Under the pieces are notes generated by a model, which saw only the letters and a list, made by a program, of their open reading frames with translations, did not search any database and was not told where the DNA came from. This document shows positions 44,647 to 52,941 of a stretch of DNA of 64,000 bases, piece by piece. Every line of letters starts with the position of its first letter. Position 1 is the stretch's first letter. The stretch comes from Oleiphilaceae bacterium (GTDB lineage Bacteria > Pseudomonadota > Gammaproteobacteria > Pseudomonadales > Oleiphilaceae). The stretch is from contig JAKVBL010000007.1 in the NCBI GenBank assembly GCA_022447365.1, forward strand, positions 186,001 through 250,000, given 5' to 3'. The translations under genes and the position numbers were made by a program.

Positions 44647-46116
44647 CTATGCTGCTAACTCTGAAGCAATGTCGATGCCAAGTTCGCGCATTTGCGCTAA
44701 TTTATAACGCAAGGTTCTCGGACTGATGCCTAGTTTCTCGGCGGTTTGCTTCTTCTTACCCCCTTCATCCTTGAGAGTATCGATAATAATTTGATATTCA
44801 CGAAGTTTTAAATCTTTGCCTAGAGCACTGCTGTCGATATCCACGTTCAAGCTTTGTGGCGACGTTTGCTCCACTGTATTCTGACTAATCATCGACTCTG
44901 TCAAATTCTCGCCAGTAGTTGATTGAGGCTCATCGACCATAATGTGGCTATCGGAACTCAAATAATCGTCTGATGACGATATTCCTGGCATATCCAAAAT
45001 AAAGTCTGAGGCTTTTATCACCCCGCCCTCTGCCAGGATCAAAGATCTCTGTACGGCGTTGTCGAGTTCACGAACGTTACCAGGCCAAGGATAATTCAAT
45101 AACAAGGCTTTGCATTCATCGTTCAGTACAACCTTTCCTCGACGCATTTTCGCGGCATGCACTTCAAGCAATCGCTTAGCAATAGGTAGAATATCGTCTG
45201 GGCGCTCGCGAAGTGGTTTCCATGACATTGGGAATACACTTAAACGGTAAAACAAATCTTCTCGGAATTTCCCTTCGTCGACGTATGACTTCAAGGCACG
45301 GTTGGTCGTCGCAAGCACACGAACATCCAGTTTTATTGGTTTCTTACCACCAACGCGCTCTACTTCACGTTCTTGCAATACACGCAGCAACTTGGCCTGA
45401 AGCCCTAAATCCATCTCTGACACTTCATCAAGAAGCAACGTACCGCCATTGGCTTGTTCAAATTTACCTGGAGAGCTGTTGTAAGCGCCGGTGAATGCAC
45501 CTTTTTCATGGCCAAACAACATTGCTTCTAGCATGTTTTCAGGAATCGCCGCACAGTTGATTGCGACAAATGGCTTGTTTTTTCTTGGTGAATTCGCGTG
45601 AATGTATCGCGCCAATACTTCCTTACCCGTTCCACTCTCACCGGAAATCATGACAGTCGAATCGGTTTTCGCGACCTTGCGCGCAACCTTAAAAAACTCT
45701 TTGGTAAATTTAGCGTTTGCAACCGGCTCATCACTAATTTCAGGATTGCTGTTAGCACCAACTATTTTATCGATCGAATCAATCAGCGTCTGCGGCTCAA
45801 ATGGTTTAACTAGGTAGTCATCTGCGCCAGATTGCATTGCATCTACCGCATCTTTGATCTGCCCAAATGCTGTAATCAACATCATAGGTAAACCCGGAAC
45901 CTTTGACTTAACCTGCGCTAATAGCTCATGACCGCTCATGCCCGGCATATTTACATCACTCACGACAATGTCAAAGTTTCGTTTTTCCAAGGCGATCAAA
46001 GCATTTTCTGCGCAATCGGCCTCAAAGTACTTCATACCAGCAAGTTTTAGTGTGGTGCAAAGCGCTTCTCTAAGCTCGCGATCATCTTCGACGATAAGAA
46101 CATTAGGAGTACTCAT
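44647..46116 (-). CDS. fleR: Sigma-54 response regulator FleR (FlrC-like)
   Basis: NtrC-type activator of the middle flagellar class, 489 residues. It has a receiver (VLIVEDDRELREALCTTL; Asp in IVVSDVNMPGMSG), the AAA+ domain (Walker A ISGESGTGKEVLARYIH near 154-170, sigma-54 contact loop GAFTGA near 215) and a C-terminal Fis-type helix-turn-helix (KKQTAEKLGISPRTLRYKLAQMRELG). It overlaps fleS by 4 bases. Expected targets are the operons of fliE and fliL seen here. Confidence 0.95.
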   Translation of the reverse strand: MSTPNVLIVEDDRELREALCTTLKLAGMKYFEADCAENALIALEKRNFDIVVSDVNMPGMSGHELLAQVKSKVPGLPMMLITAFGQIKDAVDAMQSGADDYLVKPFEPQTLIDSIDKIVGANSNPEISDEPVANAKFTKEFFKVARKVAKTDSTVMISGESGTGKEVLARYIHANSPRKNKPFVAINCAAIPENMLEAMLFGHEKGAFTGAYNSSPGKFEQANGGTLLLDEVSEMDLGLQAKLLRVLQEREVERVGGKKPIKLDVRVLATTNRALKSYVDEGKFREDLFYRLSVFPMSWKPLRERPDDILPIAKRLLEVHAAKMRRGKVVLNDECKALLLNYPWPGNVRELDNAVQRSLILAEGGVIKASDFILDMPGISSSDDYLSSDSHIMVDEPQSTTGENLTESMISQNTVEQTSPQSLNVDIDSSALGKDLKLREYQIIIDTLKDEGGKKKQTAEKLGISPRTLRYKLAQMRELGIDIASELAA

Positions 46117-47390
46117 TTTGTTACCTCTCTAGCCATTGCTGGGTTCAGAATATTTTGCTTAAGTTTAAACAGTGGAATTAAGATTGTCGCCTGCGCACCA
46201 CTATCGGTTGATCGCAGTGAAAATTTACCTTTGTGCGCTTTTACTACCGCCTCAACAACGGCGAGCCCTAAGCCTGTGCCTTGTGATTTTGTTGTAAAAA
46301 AAGGTTCATGAATCTGTCGCGCAATGGTGTTTGGAATGCCCGGCCCGTTGTCGTTGATTTGAATACAAGCGAAGCGGCCATCGGCATCGAATGAGTCAAT
46401 ATTAATTTCCAACTGACGTCGCGCATCTGAGCTTTCGTGAGCTTCAATGCTGTTATTAATTAAGTTGATACACGCGCCTACCAAGGTTTCTTGGTTACAC
46501 AGTATTTGCCCCTGTGAGGCATTTGACCAAGTCGAACTGACCATGTGTTTATCAAGCAAAGGCTTTGCAGCAGTCTGCAAACTCTCAAAGAATGCTTGCA
46601 TGCTCACCTGCTCGGCTAATCGAGTTTCGCCTTTTGCAAAAACAAGCATATCGCGTATTTGATGCTCTAGATGTGTGAGACGAGAAAGCAATTTTTCAGC
46701 ACACTCAATACGCATCTCTTCATTCATTTTTGGTCGTCTAAGATGTCCCGCATATAGCATGGCCGTAGAAAGAGGAGTTCTAATCTGATGCGCCAAACTG
46801 GCCACCATTCGACCTAACGAACTTAGTCTTTCGGTGCGACTAACTTGGGCTTGCAAAGCACGCGTTTCGGTAAGGTCGTTGAGTAATATTAATTGGCCGT
46901 CGCCAGACTTAAGTGAACGCGTCTGTATGCCAAGCTTGCGACCATCTTTTAAGGACACTTCGTGACCATCGTCATGCTTAGGCGCAAAACAACGTTTAAT
47001 AACGTCAAACCACCGTTCTCCCTCAAGAGGCTCACCTAAAAGTTCAACAGCCGCAGGATTGTATTCTCGTATAATGCCTTTGCCATCAAGGACCACGACG
47101 CCAGCGGGCAGTACTTCTAACAACGCAGAGTGACGATGCTCTAGCGCTTGCTTTTCTTTTTCTTGTTGTGCGGTGTGTGATTCAGCTTCAGATAGCTCGC
47201 TTTTGAGTGCGACAACACGTTGCTCTAGTTCACGATATTGACGGAGCTGCGATGAGCTGAGATTAACGAGCTTCGCTGATTTTTTTTGTTTAAGTTCAGA
47301 ACGAACACGTTCAACTGCTGCTAATTGAGCCGCAATTTGTTTCTGGTCTTCGGTCTGACGCTCTTGAGTCTTACTATAAGACTGTCCCAT
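46113..47390 (-). CDS. fleS: Sensor histidine kinase FleS (FlrB-like)
   Basis: Cytoplasmic kinase partner of FleR, 425 residues with no membrane helix. It has a coiled-coil N-terminus rich in Q, E and K, a PAS-like domain (VLPAGVVVLDGKGIIREYNPAAVELLGE near 110-137), the phosphorylated His in MVASLAHQIRTPLSTAMLYAGHL, and ATPase motifs NLINNSIEA, INDNGPGIP and TGLGLAVVEAVV. Its stop overlaps the fleR start (ATGA). A sigma-54 promoter lies 55 bases upstream. Confidence 0.94.
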   Translation of the reverse strand: MGQSYSKTQERQTEDQKQIAAQLAAVERVRSELKQKKSAKLVNLSSSQLRQYRELEQRVVALKSELSEAESHTAQQEKEKQALEHRHSALLEVLPAGVVVLDGKGIIREYNPAAVELLGEPLEGERWFDVIKRCFAPKHDDGHEVSLKDGRKLGIQTRSLKSGDGQLILLNDLTETRALQAQVSRTERLSSLGRMVASLAHQIRTPLSTAMLYAGHLRRPKMNEEMRIECAEKLLSRLTHLEHQIRDMLVFAKGETRLAEQVSMQAFFESLQTAAKPLLDKHMVSSTWSNASQGQILCNQETLVGACINLINNSIEAHESSDARRQLEINIDSFDADGRFACIQINDNGPGIPNTIARQIHEPFFTTKSQGTGLGLAVVEAVVKAHKGKFSLRSTDSGAQATILIPLFKLKQNILNPAMAREVTK

Positions 47391-47444
47391 TTACTATCTC
47401 ACTTACTTCGAAGGTCGGATGCAAAACACTATTGGGGACAGATA

Positions 47445-47462
47445 AAGCAGGTGTTAGGCCAA
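47445..47462 (-). promoter_or_regulatory. Sigma-54 promoter of fleSR
   Basis: On the - strand the site reads TTGGCCTAACACCTGCTT with GG and GC 10 bases apart. It is about 55 bases before the fleS ATG, in the 204-base gap after fleQ. FleQ activation of fleSR is established in Pseudomonas. Confidence 0.65.
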
Positions 47463-47538
47463 AACATAAAAGATTATATATTTCAATAGCTTGAAGAGAT
47501 TTAAATGAAGTAGACAAGGTAAGACTGTCAATATTACG

Positions 47539-47577
47539 ACACAAAAAAGCCAAGTTAATAACTTGGCTTTTTTGTGT
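47539..47577. terminator. Strong bidirectional terminator after fleQ
   Basis: An 18-bp perfect stem (ACACAAAAAAGCCAAGTT at 47539-47556 and its complement at 47560-47577) with a 3-base loop AAT. The A- and T-tracts are inside the stem so it works for either strand. It ends fleQ and isolates fleSR. Confidence 0.9.
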
Positions 47578-47594
47578 TCATTTTTCTGACACTA

Positions 47595-49037
47595 CTACCC
47601 ATTGAGTTCGTACTTTCGAACCTTCTCAACCAAGGTAGTACGTCGAATTCTCAATCGCTCTGCAGCTCGAGCTACAACACCAGAAGACTCATCAAGCGCT
47701 TGTCGTATCAATGATTTTTCAAGGCTTGCCAAATATTCCTTAAGATCGATACCGTTAATCGGCAACAAAGCTGGAGAATCAACACCCGCCAAACCTTGTA
47801 CCTGCGTTGCAGTATCCTCACTCTCAAGGAACTCATCCTCTACCTCAACATGACGGTACTTCTGTGGAAGCTCTTTAACACCAATCACATCATAAGGATA
47901 CATAATCGCCAAGCGCTCAACTAAATTAGCAAGCTCACGAACATTACCCGGCCATTCATGGCGGCATAAACTCAAAATCGCAGCGGAGTTGAAACGAATA
48001 GATCCGCGCTTCTCAGTTTCCATACGCGAAATGAGTTCGTTGATCAACAAAGGAATATCTTCCTCACGCTCCTTTAAAGCAGGCATTTCAATCGGGAAGA
48101 CATTCAGTCGGTAATACAGATCTTCTCGGAATGTACCCTCTTCGATCATCTCTTCGAGATTTTTGTGCGTCGCTGCAATAATACGCACATCAGTAGGAAT
48201 CGTTTTTGTTCCACCGACTCGCTCGTAGGTTTTTTCTTGCAATACGCGAAGAATTTTCACCTGCATATTTAGCGGCATGTCTCCGATCTCATCCAGAAAC
48301 AACGTGCCACCCTCAGCAAGCTCAAAGCGACCTGAACGGGCAGTTATCGCACCAGTAAATGCGCCCTTTTCATGGCCAAATAATTCGCTTTCTAGAAGCT
48401 CAGCAGGAATAGCACCACAGTTAACGGGAACAAAAGGCTCATTGCGACGATGTGAGTTGTAGTGCAAATTGCGCGCTACTACTTCCTTACCCGTACCAGA
48501 CTGACCAGTGATCAAAACGCTAACATCTTTGTCAGCCACTTGTCCCATAAGAGCTCTAACTTCTTGAATTGGGCGACTAGTACCGACCAAGCTTCTAAAC
48601 AATTCAGCTTCTCGCTGCTGTCCACGCTTTCGATTCGTAGCAAATTGATCTCGGTACAACTGAGCACGATATAAGCTATCAATGGTTTGGTTGTATTCCA
48701 GAGAGGATTCGAGCGATGCGATGACTTTTTTACGTAACACATCATCCAAATTGAAATGCCCTGCATCGCCAATCGTGAGAATTGGAACAGCTTGGTTCAG
48801 TTCATCTAACTGCGCGACGATTTCAGCACCTGAATCAACACTTGCGTCTAAAAACACTGTTCCCACGCAAATTTGATCATCGCTATTATTAACAGCTAAC
48901 AACTGCTCTTTATCTGAGTCCCATTGATTGCGCCCAACAGATACAACTGTTTCGCCAAGAAAATTTAAAATTACGGAGATATCACGAAGAACCCCATGGT
49001 TATCACTGATAACCAGAACACTTGTATCTTGCGACAT
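47595..49037 (-). CDS. fleQ: Flagellar master regulator FleQ (FlrA-like)
   Basis: Top-level sigma-54 enhancer-binding protein of flagellar synthesis, 480 residues. The N-terminal FleQ domain resembles a receiver without the acceptor Asp (SVLVISDNHGVLRDISVIL). The linker has LFRSLVG near 150, the motif through which Pseudomonas FleQ binds c-di-GMP. The AAA+ domain has ITGQSGTGKEVVARNLHYNS, the GAFTGA loop, and the C-terminus has a Fis-like helix-turn-helix (SGVVARAAERLRIRRTTLVEKVRKYEL). It is alone between two terminators, so its own promoter must lie in 49038-49170, where I see no clear box. Confidence 0.96.
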   Translation of the reverse strand: MSQDTSVLVISDNHGVLRDISVILNFLGETVVSVGRNQWDSDKEQLLAVNNSDDQICVGTVFLDASVDSGAEIVAQLDELNQAVPILTIGDAGHFNLDDVLRKKVIASLESSLEYNQTIDSLYRAQLYRDQFATNRKRGQQREAELFRSLVGTSRPIQEVRALMGQVADKDVSVLITGQSGTGKEVVARNLHYNSHRRNEPFVPVNCGAIPAELLESELFGHEKGAFTGAITARSGRFELAEGGTLFLDEIGDMPLNMQVKILRVLQEKTYERVGGTKTIPTDVRIIAATHKNLEEMIEEGTFREDLYYRLNVFPIEMPALKEREEDIPLLINELISRMETEKRGSIRFNSAAILSLCRHEWPGNVRELANLVERLAIMYPYDVIGVKELPQKYRHVEVEDEFLESEDTATQVQGLAGVDSPALLPINGIDLKEYLASLEKSLIRQALDESSGVVARAAERLRIRRTTLVEKVRKYELNG

Positions 49038-49172
49038 TAAGGTCTGCCTTTATTATGCAGCAATAGCTATTTGCCTTGCTTGTTATTGGATGTGCATTTT
49101 GCAATTACGAATACGATAATTAAAGCCACTAAGCTGAAAATAGTCAATAAAACGTCATCACGCATAAGAAAT

Positions 49173-49207
49173 AAAAAAAACGACAAAAAACGTTCAATTT
49201 TTTGTCG
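49173..49207 (-). terminator. Rho-independent terminator after the fliT-like gene
   Basis: On the - strand a 10-bp stem CGACAAAAAA/TTTTTTGTCG with a 7-base loop (49181-49207) is followed by eight Ts (rc of 49173-49180). It separates the b561-yceI-fliT unit from fleQ. Confidence 0.85.
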
Positions 49208-49239
49208 GTTCATTAATTAAAGGGATTTAAGAGAACGCT

Positions 49240-49518
49240 CTAACTTGTACGATAAGCCTTAATGCCCTTCTTGTTTGATTGCATACCAGCAAGTTCCTTC
49301 GCAAATTGTTCACGTAAGTTCGCTACAGAGATAGTTAAGTCATCGTACATTCGTAACAGTGCTTTAAGCTCAGCGGTCGAATTCTCGTTGGCGTTTGACT
49401 GAAGGATAGAACGAATTGAGTGATCAAGTTCAATCAACTTATCGAAGTCTTGACGCTCAATCGCATCGTCAAACTCGCGCTGTAACTTCTTTAAATAGTC
49501 TGCCCCCAACTTAACCAT
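49240..49518 (-). CDS. FliT-like flagellar chaperone candidate
   Basis: A 92-residue, all-helical protein: DYLKKLQREFDDAIERQDFDKLIELDHSIRSIL, then a loop with NANENSTA, then LKALLRMYDDLTISVANLREQFAKELAG and the basic end KKGIKAYRTS. The pattern, length and tail (KAY near the end) recall FliT, the chaperone of the cap protein FliD. FliT of Pseudomonas lies just upstream of fleQ, as here. The call is tentative because fliD and fliS are missing and the ATG is 2 bases after the yceI stop, so it is coupled to a periplasmic-protein operon. Confidence 0.55.
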   Translation of the reverse strand: MVKLGADYLKKLQREFDDAIERQDFDKLIELDHSIRSILQSNANENSTAELKALLRMYDDLTISVANLREQFAKELAGMQSNKKGIKAYRTS

Positions 49519-49520
49519 TG

Positions 49521-50099
49521 TTATTTTTTAATACCTTCAACAGAGAGAATCATCTCTACGTCCTGAGACAGTGGCCCAAGATCACGCATGATATTGAAAT
49601 CTTTCATACGAAACTTAGTTTTTCCCTCGAAACCTACTCGTTGTCCGCCCCAAGGATCAGCCCCCATGCCCACAACATCAAACTCAATCGCAACTTCTTT
49701 TGTTACATCTTTAAGGCTTAAGTTGCCATATAAGGTGCCACTTTCAGCATTTGCCATTTCGACCCGAGTGCTCACAAACTTAGCAGTAGGAAACTGCGCC
49801 ACATCAAGAAACTTGCTACCTCGCAAGTGCTTGTCTCGTTCAGCGTGGTTCGAATCGATACTATCAACGTTAATGTCTACCATAATGTTTGAAGCGTCAG
49901 GTTTTTCTGGGTCGAACGAAAAATCACCTGAAAATTCATTAAAGCGACCGTATAACCAGCTGTAGCCGAGATGCATCACACGGAACTGAATAAAGGCATG
50001 TGCGCCCTTTGTGTCAATGACATAGTCCGCGGCATTTACTGCGATACTATTCAATGAAAGTAGCAACGCAACTGCACTTGCTTTCATTATTTTAACCAT
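49521..50099 (-). CDS. YceI-family periplasmic lipocalin-like protein
   Basis: A 192-residue protein with a signal peptide of about 23 residues (MKASAVALLLSLNSIAVNAAD) and the YceI beta-barrel (YVIDTKGAHAFIQFRVMHLGYSWLYGRFNEFSGDF, and DMKDFNI... SQDVEMILSVEGI). Family members bind polyisoprenoid chains. It is often next to cytochrome b561, as here (22 bases), suggesting electron transfer or quinone-related roles. Its stop is 2 bases before the fliT-like ATG. Confidence 0.9.
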   Translation of the reverse strand: MVKIMKASAVALLLSLNSIAVNAADYVIDTKGAHAFIQFRVMHLGYSWLYGRFNEFSGDFSFDPEKPDASNIMVDINVDSIDSNHAERDKHLRGSKFLDVAQFPTAKFVSTRVEMANAESGTLYGNLSLKDVTKEVAIEFDVVGMGADPWGGQRVGFEGKTKFRMKDFNIMRDLGPLSQDVEMILSVEGIKK

Positions 50100-50120
50100 A
50101 ATCTTCCTCTTATTCAGATG

Positions 50121-50651
50121 TTAGGACTTGATCCAAAGCATACGCTTTAGGACTGAATCTCGATTTACAAAGTGATGCTTCAATGCTGCAACGGCATGGA
50201 TGATCGCAACAATTAGAACTGCATCAACAATACGCTCATGCCACAACCCAGCGACGTCTTCCTGATTAGGTACAAACTCGCCTAACGACACAACATCAAT
50301 CAGTCCAAAGAAACTAACAGGACGTCCGTCCGCTGTCGATATCAAGTAGCCCGACAAGCAAATAGCGAGCACGGCAACATAAAAGAAAACATGCACAAGA
50401 CGTGTTACCACCATCTCGAACTTAGAAGGTTCAATGCGCTTAGGACGAGTCCAGTAAATTCGCGCAGCAACTCTTGCCAACATTAAGACGACTACCAACA
50501 AGCCAAATGACTTATGCCAGAAAGGCGCTGACTGATACCAAGGATCATAATAATCCAGCGCGACCATGTAATCGCCTAGAAAGAATAGTGCTATCAAAAG
50601 ACTAGCGATGATCCAATGCAGACATACATTTGCTAATGCCCAACGTTCCAT
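50121..50651 (-). CDS. Cytochrome b561 family protein (YceJ-like)
   Basis: Membrane di-heme cytochrome, 176 residues, four membrane helices (about 10-30, 45-65, 82-105, 140-165) with histidines in ANVCLHWIIA, FWHKSFG, LVHVFFY and IIHAVAALKHHF. It is inferred to pass electrons in the inner membrane; the partner is not known. The ATG at 50651 has GGAG 6 bases upstream; a TTG at 50663 would add four residues. It starts a unit with yceI and the fliT-like gene and is divergent from the flavoreductase gene. Confidence 0.88.
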   Translation of the reverse strand: MERWALANVCLHWIIASLLIALFFLGDYMVALDYYDPWYQSAPFWHKSFGLLVVVLMLARVAARIYWTRPKRIEPSKFEMVVTRLVHVFFYVAVLAICLSGYLISTADGRPVSFFGLIDVVSLGEFVPNQEDVAGLWHERIVDAVLIVAIIHAVAALKHHFVNRDSVLKRMLWIKS

Positions 50652-50693
50652 TAGACGCTCCAAGATAAAAATAGTAAGTATAAGCTAGACATG

Positions 50694-50734
50694 AAATATT
50701 AGAATCGATAATATTTAAGCTAACAAATGTTAGC
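50694..50734. promoter_or_regulatory. Divergent promoter region with two inverted repeats
   Basis: In the 101-base gap between cytochrome b561 (-) and the desaturase operon (+) lie AAATATT/AATATTT (50694-50700 and 50710-50716, 9-base spacer) and GCTAAC-AAAT-GTTAGC (50719-50734). The second ends 19 bases before the operon's ATG and looks like an operator of a dimeric repressor. Confidence 0.5.
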
Positions 50735-50752
50735 AATTAAAGTCGATTTGAT

Positions 50753-51835
50753 ATGTTAAGAACATTTTCGCCAAAACAAACCGAACAACTAGCGCATTAC
50801 CTTACCCCAATCAGGCAACTGCTATCTCCTAACTACAAGCGAAAGCTTGCTCCAGCAAAAGTACTTTTCTGTGAAACGTTAGACGACGAATGCATATCCC
50901 TTCGCCTAAAGGTCAGCCACATAGAAAAATTGGCTTTCAAACCGGGTCAACACTTCCAGCTTTCGTTTGAGATAAATGGTCGATTTCTCACAAGAACCTT
51001 CAGTGCTGCTTCAACACCTAAAGACTTATATGAAAATAAAGTTGTCGAGTTCTACATCAAGAAAATTCCAGATGGTACGGTTACGAGTTTTATCGCTGAC
51101 GAATTAAAAGCCGGAGATATGATTAATATTGCGAAAGCTCAAGGAAGCTTCGTTATCAGCGATAACTCATCATCGGCGATGCAGTTATTCCTTGCCGCTG
51201 GCAGCGGAATCTCGCCAATCCTTTCAATGCTGAAATCATTACCAAGAGAAGAATTAACAAAACATAAAGCAATATGGTACCGGAGAGGGAATGTACAATC
51301 CCCAGCAACTAAATCATTACGCTTGTTAGCAGAGAATGGTTTAGATCTGAAAATAATCGACACTGAGATTAATAACAGAATTAGCGACAAACACTTGGAG
51401 CACGCGCTATCGGAAAAATCCGTTTCGGATGCTTATATCTGCGGACCAATTGGCTTCATACAGACTGCCGGAAATTTACTTCAGCAACGCGCCAAAAAGC
51501 TTAATCAAACGCTTCCATCAATATACTCCGAGACCTTCGTTATACCTAAGATTTCTGGCAGCACATCTGAACATACAATCACAGTGAATAAAAACGCAAC
51601 GGCAACCAGCATTGGCAATGAGCCCATATTAGATTCACTCGAAAGCGCTGGCCACAAACCCGTTTTTGGATGTCGGGCAGGAGCGTGCCACCAATGCTCG
51701 GCAACTTTATTAAGCGGATCGGTGAAAAACGTATTAACGGATCAAACTCATCGAGAGCACGGAGAAAAAATACAAATTTGTTGCAGCTTTGCAGAAAGCG
51801 ATTTGGAGATAGAGATTCAGGAGAGAGTCGAATGA
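50753..51835 (+). CDS. Iron-sulfur flavoreductase, electron donor for the desaturase
   Basis: A 360-residue oxidoreductase with a ferredoxin-NADP reductase module and a C-terminal plant-type 2Fe-2S domain. FAD is bound by RTFSAAS (about 79-85), NAD(P)H by FLAAGSGISPILSML (about 145-159), and the iron-sulfur cysteines lie in GCRAGACHQC (about 305-314) with a fourth in the ICCSFAES segment. Such reductases pair with acyl-CoA desaturases, as in P. aeruginosa DesC/DesB and mycobacterial DesA3/Rv3230c. The next gene, a desaturase, overlaps its stop by 4 bases (ATGA). Confidence 0.88.
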   Translation: MLRTFSPKQTEQLAHYLTPIRQLLSPNYKRKLAPAKVLFCETLDDECISLRLKVSHIEKLAFKPGQHFQLSFEINGRFLTRTFSAASTPKDLYENKVVEFYIKKIPDGTVTSFIADELKAGDMINIAKAQGSFVISDNSSSAMQLFLAAGSGISPILSMLKSLPREELTKHKAIWYRRGNVQSPATKSLRLLAENGLDLKIIDTEINNRISDKHLEHALSEKSVSDAYICGPIGFIQTAGNLLQQRAKKLNQTLPSIYSETFVIPKISGSTSEHTITVNKNATATSIGNEPILDSLESAGHKPVFGCRAGACHQCSATLLSGSVKNVLTDQTHREHGEKIQICCSFAESDLEIEIQERVE

Positions 51836-52941
51836 CACAACAAATCCAATTTGATGTTTTAGAAAAGCAGTTTGAAGAATTAAGAGAACAAACATTTAAA
51901 AAAGTCGGGACCGAAGACGCCAACTATATTCGGAAACTTATTGGTTTTCAGAGGTTGCTCGATATTGTCAGCCGTATTGGAATTGCATGTGCATTCTTAT
52001 TTTTTGATGGCTATCTAATGTGGTCGATAGCGACTTTATCTGTGCTTGGCTTAGCTCTCTCAAAGATTCTCGACAACATGGAAATCGGGCACAACATAAT
52101 GCACGGTCAATATGACTGGATGCACGATCCGATTACAAACTCTAAACGATTCGACTGGGATAACGCTGGAGATAGCGATTCATGGCGTAGGTACCACAAT
52201 TATGAGCACCATACTTATACAAATATCATCGGCAAGGACAGAGACTTTGGTTACGGTCTTTTGCGCCTGAGCGATAATTTGAAATGGCGCCCCAAAAACC
52301 TTTATCAGATCATAACCTATTTAAACCTAAGCCTACTGTTTGAATGGGGCGTTGCGTATCACGAGCTAGCAGGTGAACGCATATTCATTGGAAAGAAAAA
52401 AGAAAACAGTAAACTCCCAATATCAAGACTTGATTTAAGAAATGCATTTTTTAAGAAAGCCGGGAAGCAAATCCTCAAAGACTATATCCTCTTTCCGCTC
52501 ATATTCTGGCCTGTCGCATTGCCAGTATTATGTTGCGCGATTATCGCAAATATTTTACGCAACCTATGGACCGCGACTATCATATTCTGTGGCCATTTCA
52601 CCGAAGAAGCACAAACATTCGATGAGGAATCGACCAAAAACGAATCAAAAGGCCAATGGTATTATCGCCAGATTCTAGGCTCATCCAATATTGAAGGCTC
52701 TAAACTTTTCCATATCCTCACTGGCCATTTAAGCTATCAGGTTGAACACCACCTGTTCCCTGATATTCCAGCACCTAGATACCAAGAAATGGCTCCTAAA
52801 GTGCAAGAAATTTGCAGAGAACACGGAATTCCATACAATACCGGTAGCTTCGGGAGGCAGTATTGGGGCGTATTCAAGCGCATCGTCAAATATTCATTCC
52901 CAACATCAGTTACGAGCCAGGTGAAATCTATACATAACTAA
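51832..52941 (+). CDS. Fatty acid (acyl) desaturase, membrane di-iron
   Basis: A 369-residue membrane desaturase with the three histidine boxes that hold the di-iron centre: HNIMH (about 89-93), HNYEHH (about 119-124) and HLSYQVEHHLF (about 298-308). It uses electrons from the reductase encoded just upstream. Regiospecificity cannot be predicted; linoleoyl-type and delta-9 types share the boxes. The ATG at 51832 overlaps the reductase stop; an apparent longer frame from 51670 lies inside the reductase gene and is not used. Confidence 0.88.
   Translation: MTQQIQFDVLEKQFEELREQTFKKVGTEDANYIRKLIGFQRLLDIVSRIGIACAFLFFDGYLMWSIATLSVLGLALSKILDNMEIGHNIMHGQYDWMHDPITNSKRFDWDNAGDSDSWRRYHNYEHHTYTNIIGKDRDFGYGLLRLSDNLKWRPKNLYQIITYLNLSLLFEWGVAYHELAGERIFIGKKKENSKLPISRLDLRNAFFKKAGKQILKDYILFPLIFWPVALPVLCCAIIANILRNLWTATIIFCGHFTEEAQTFDEESTKNESKGQWYYRQILGSSNIEGSKLFHILTGHLSYQVEHHLFPDIPAPRYQEMAPKVQEICREHGIPYNTGSFGRQYWGVFKRIVKYSFPTSVTSQVKSIHN

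Noticed and set aside
47421..47445. TTTTGCAT as the -12 part of a second sigma-54 site before fleS
   Set aside because: No GG lies 10 bases upstream; the site at 47445-47462 has the right spacing.
51670..51831. 54 extra codons at the front of the desaturase
   Set aside because: They lie within the reductase gene in another frame; ATG 51832 overlaps the reductase stop by ATGA, the normal coupling, and the extra residues are Arg/Ser/Asn-rich without desaturase similarity.
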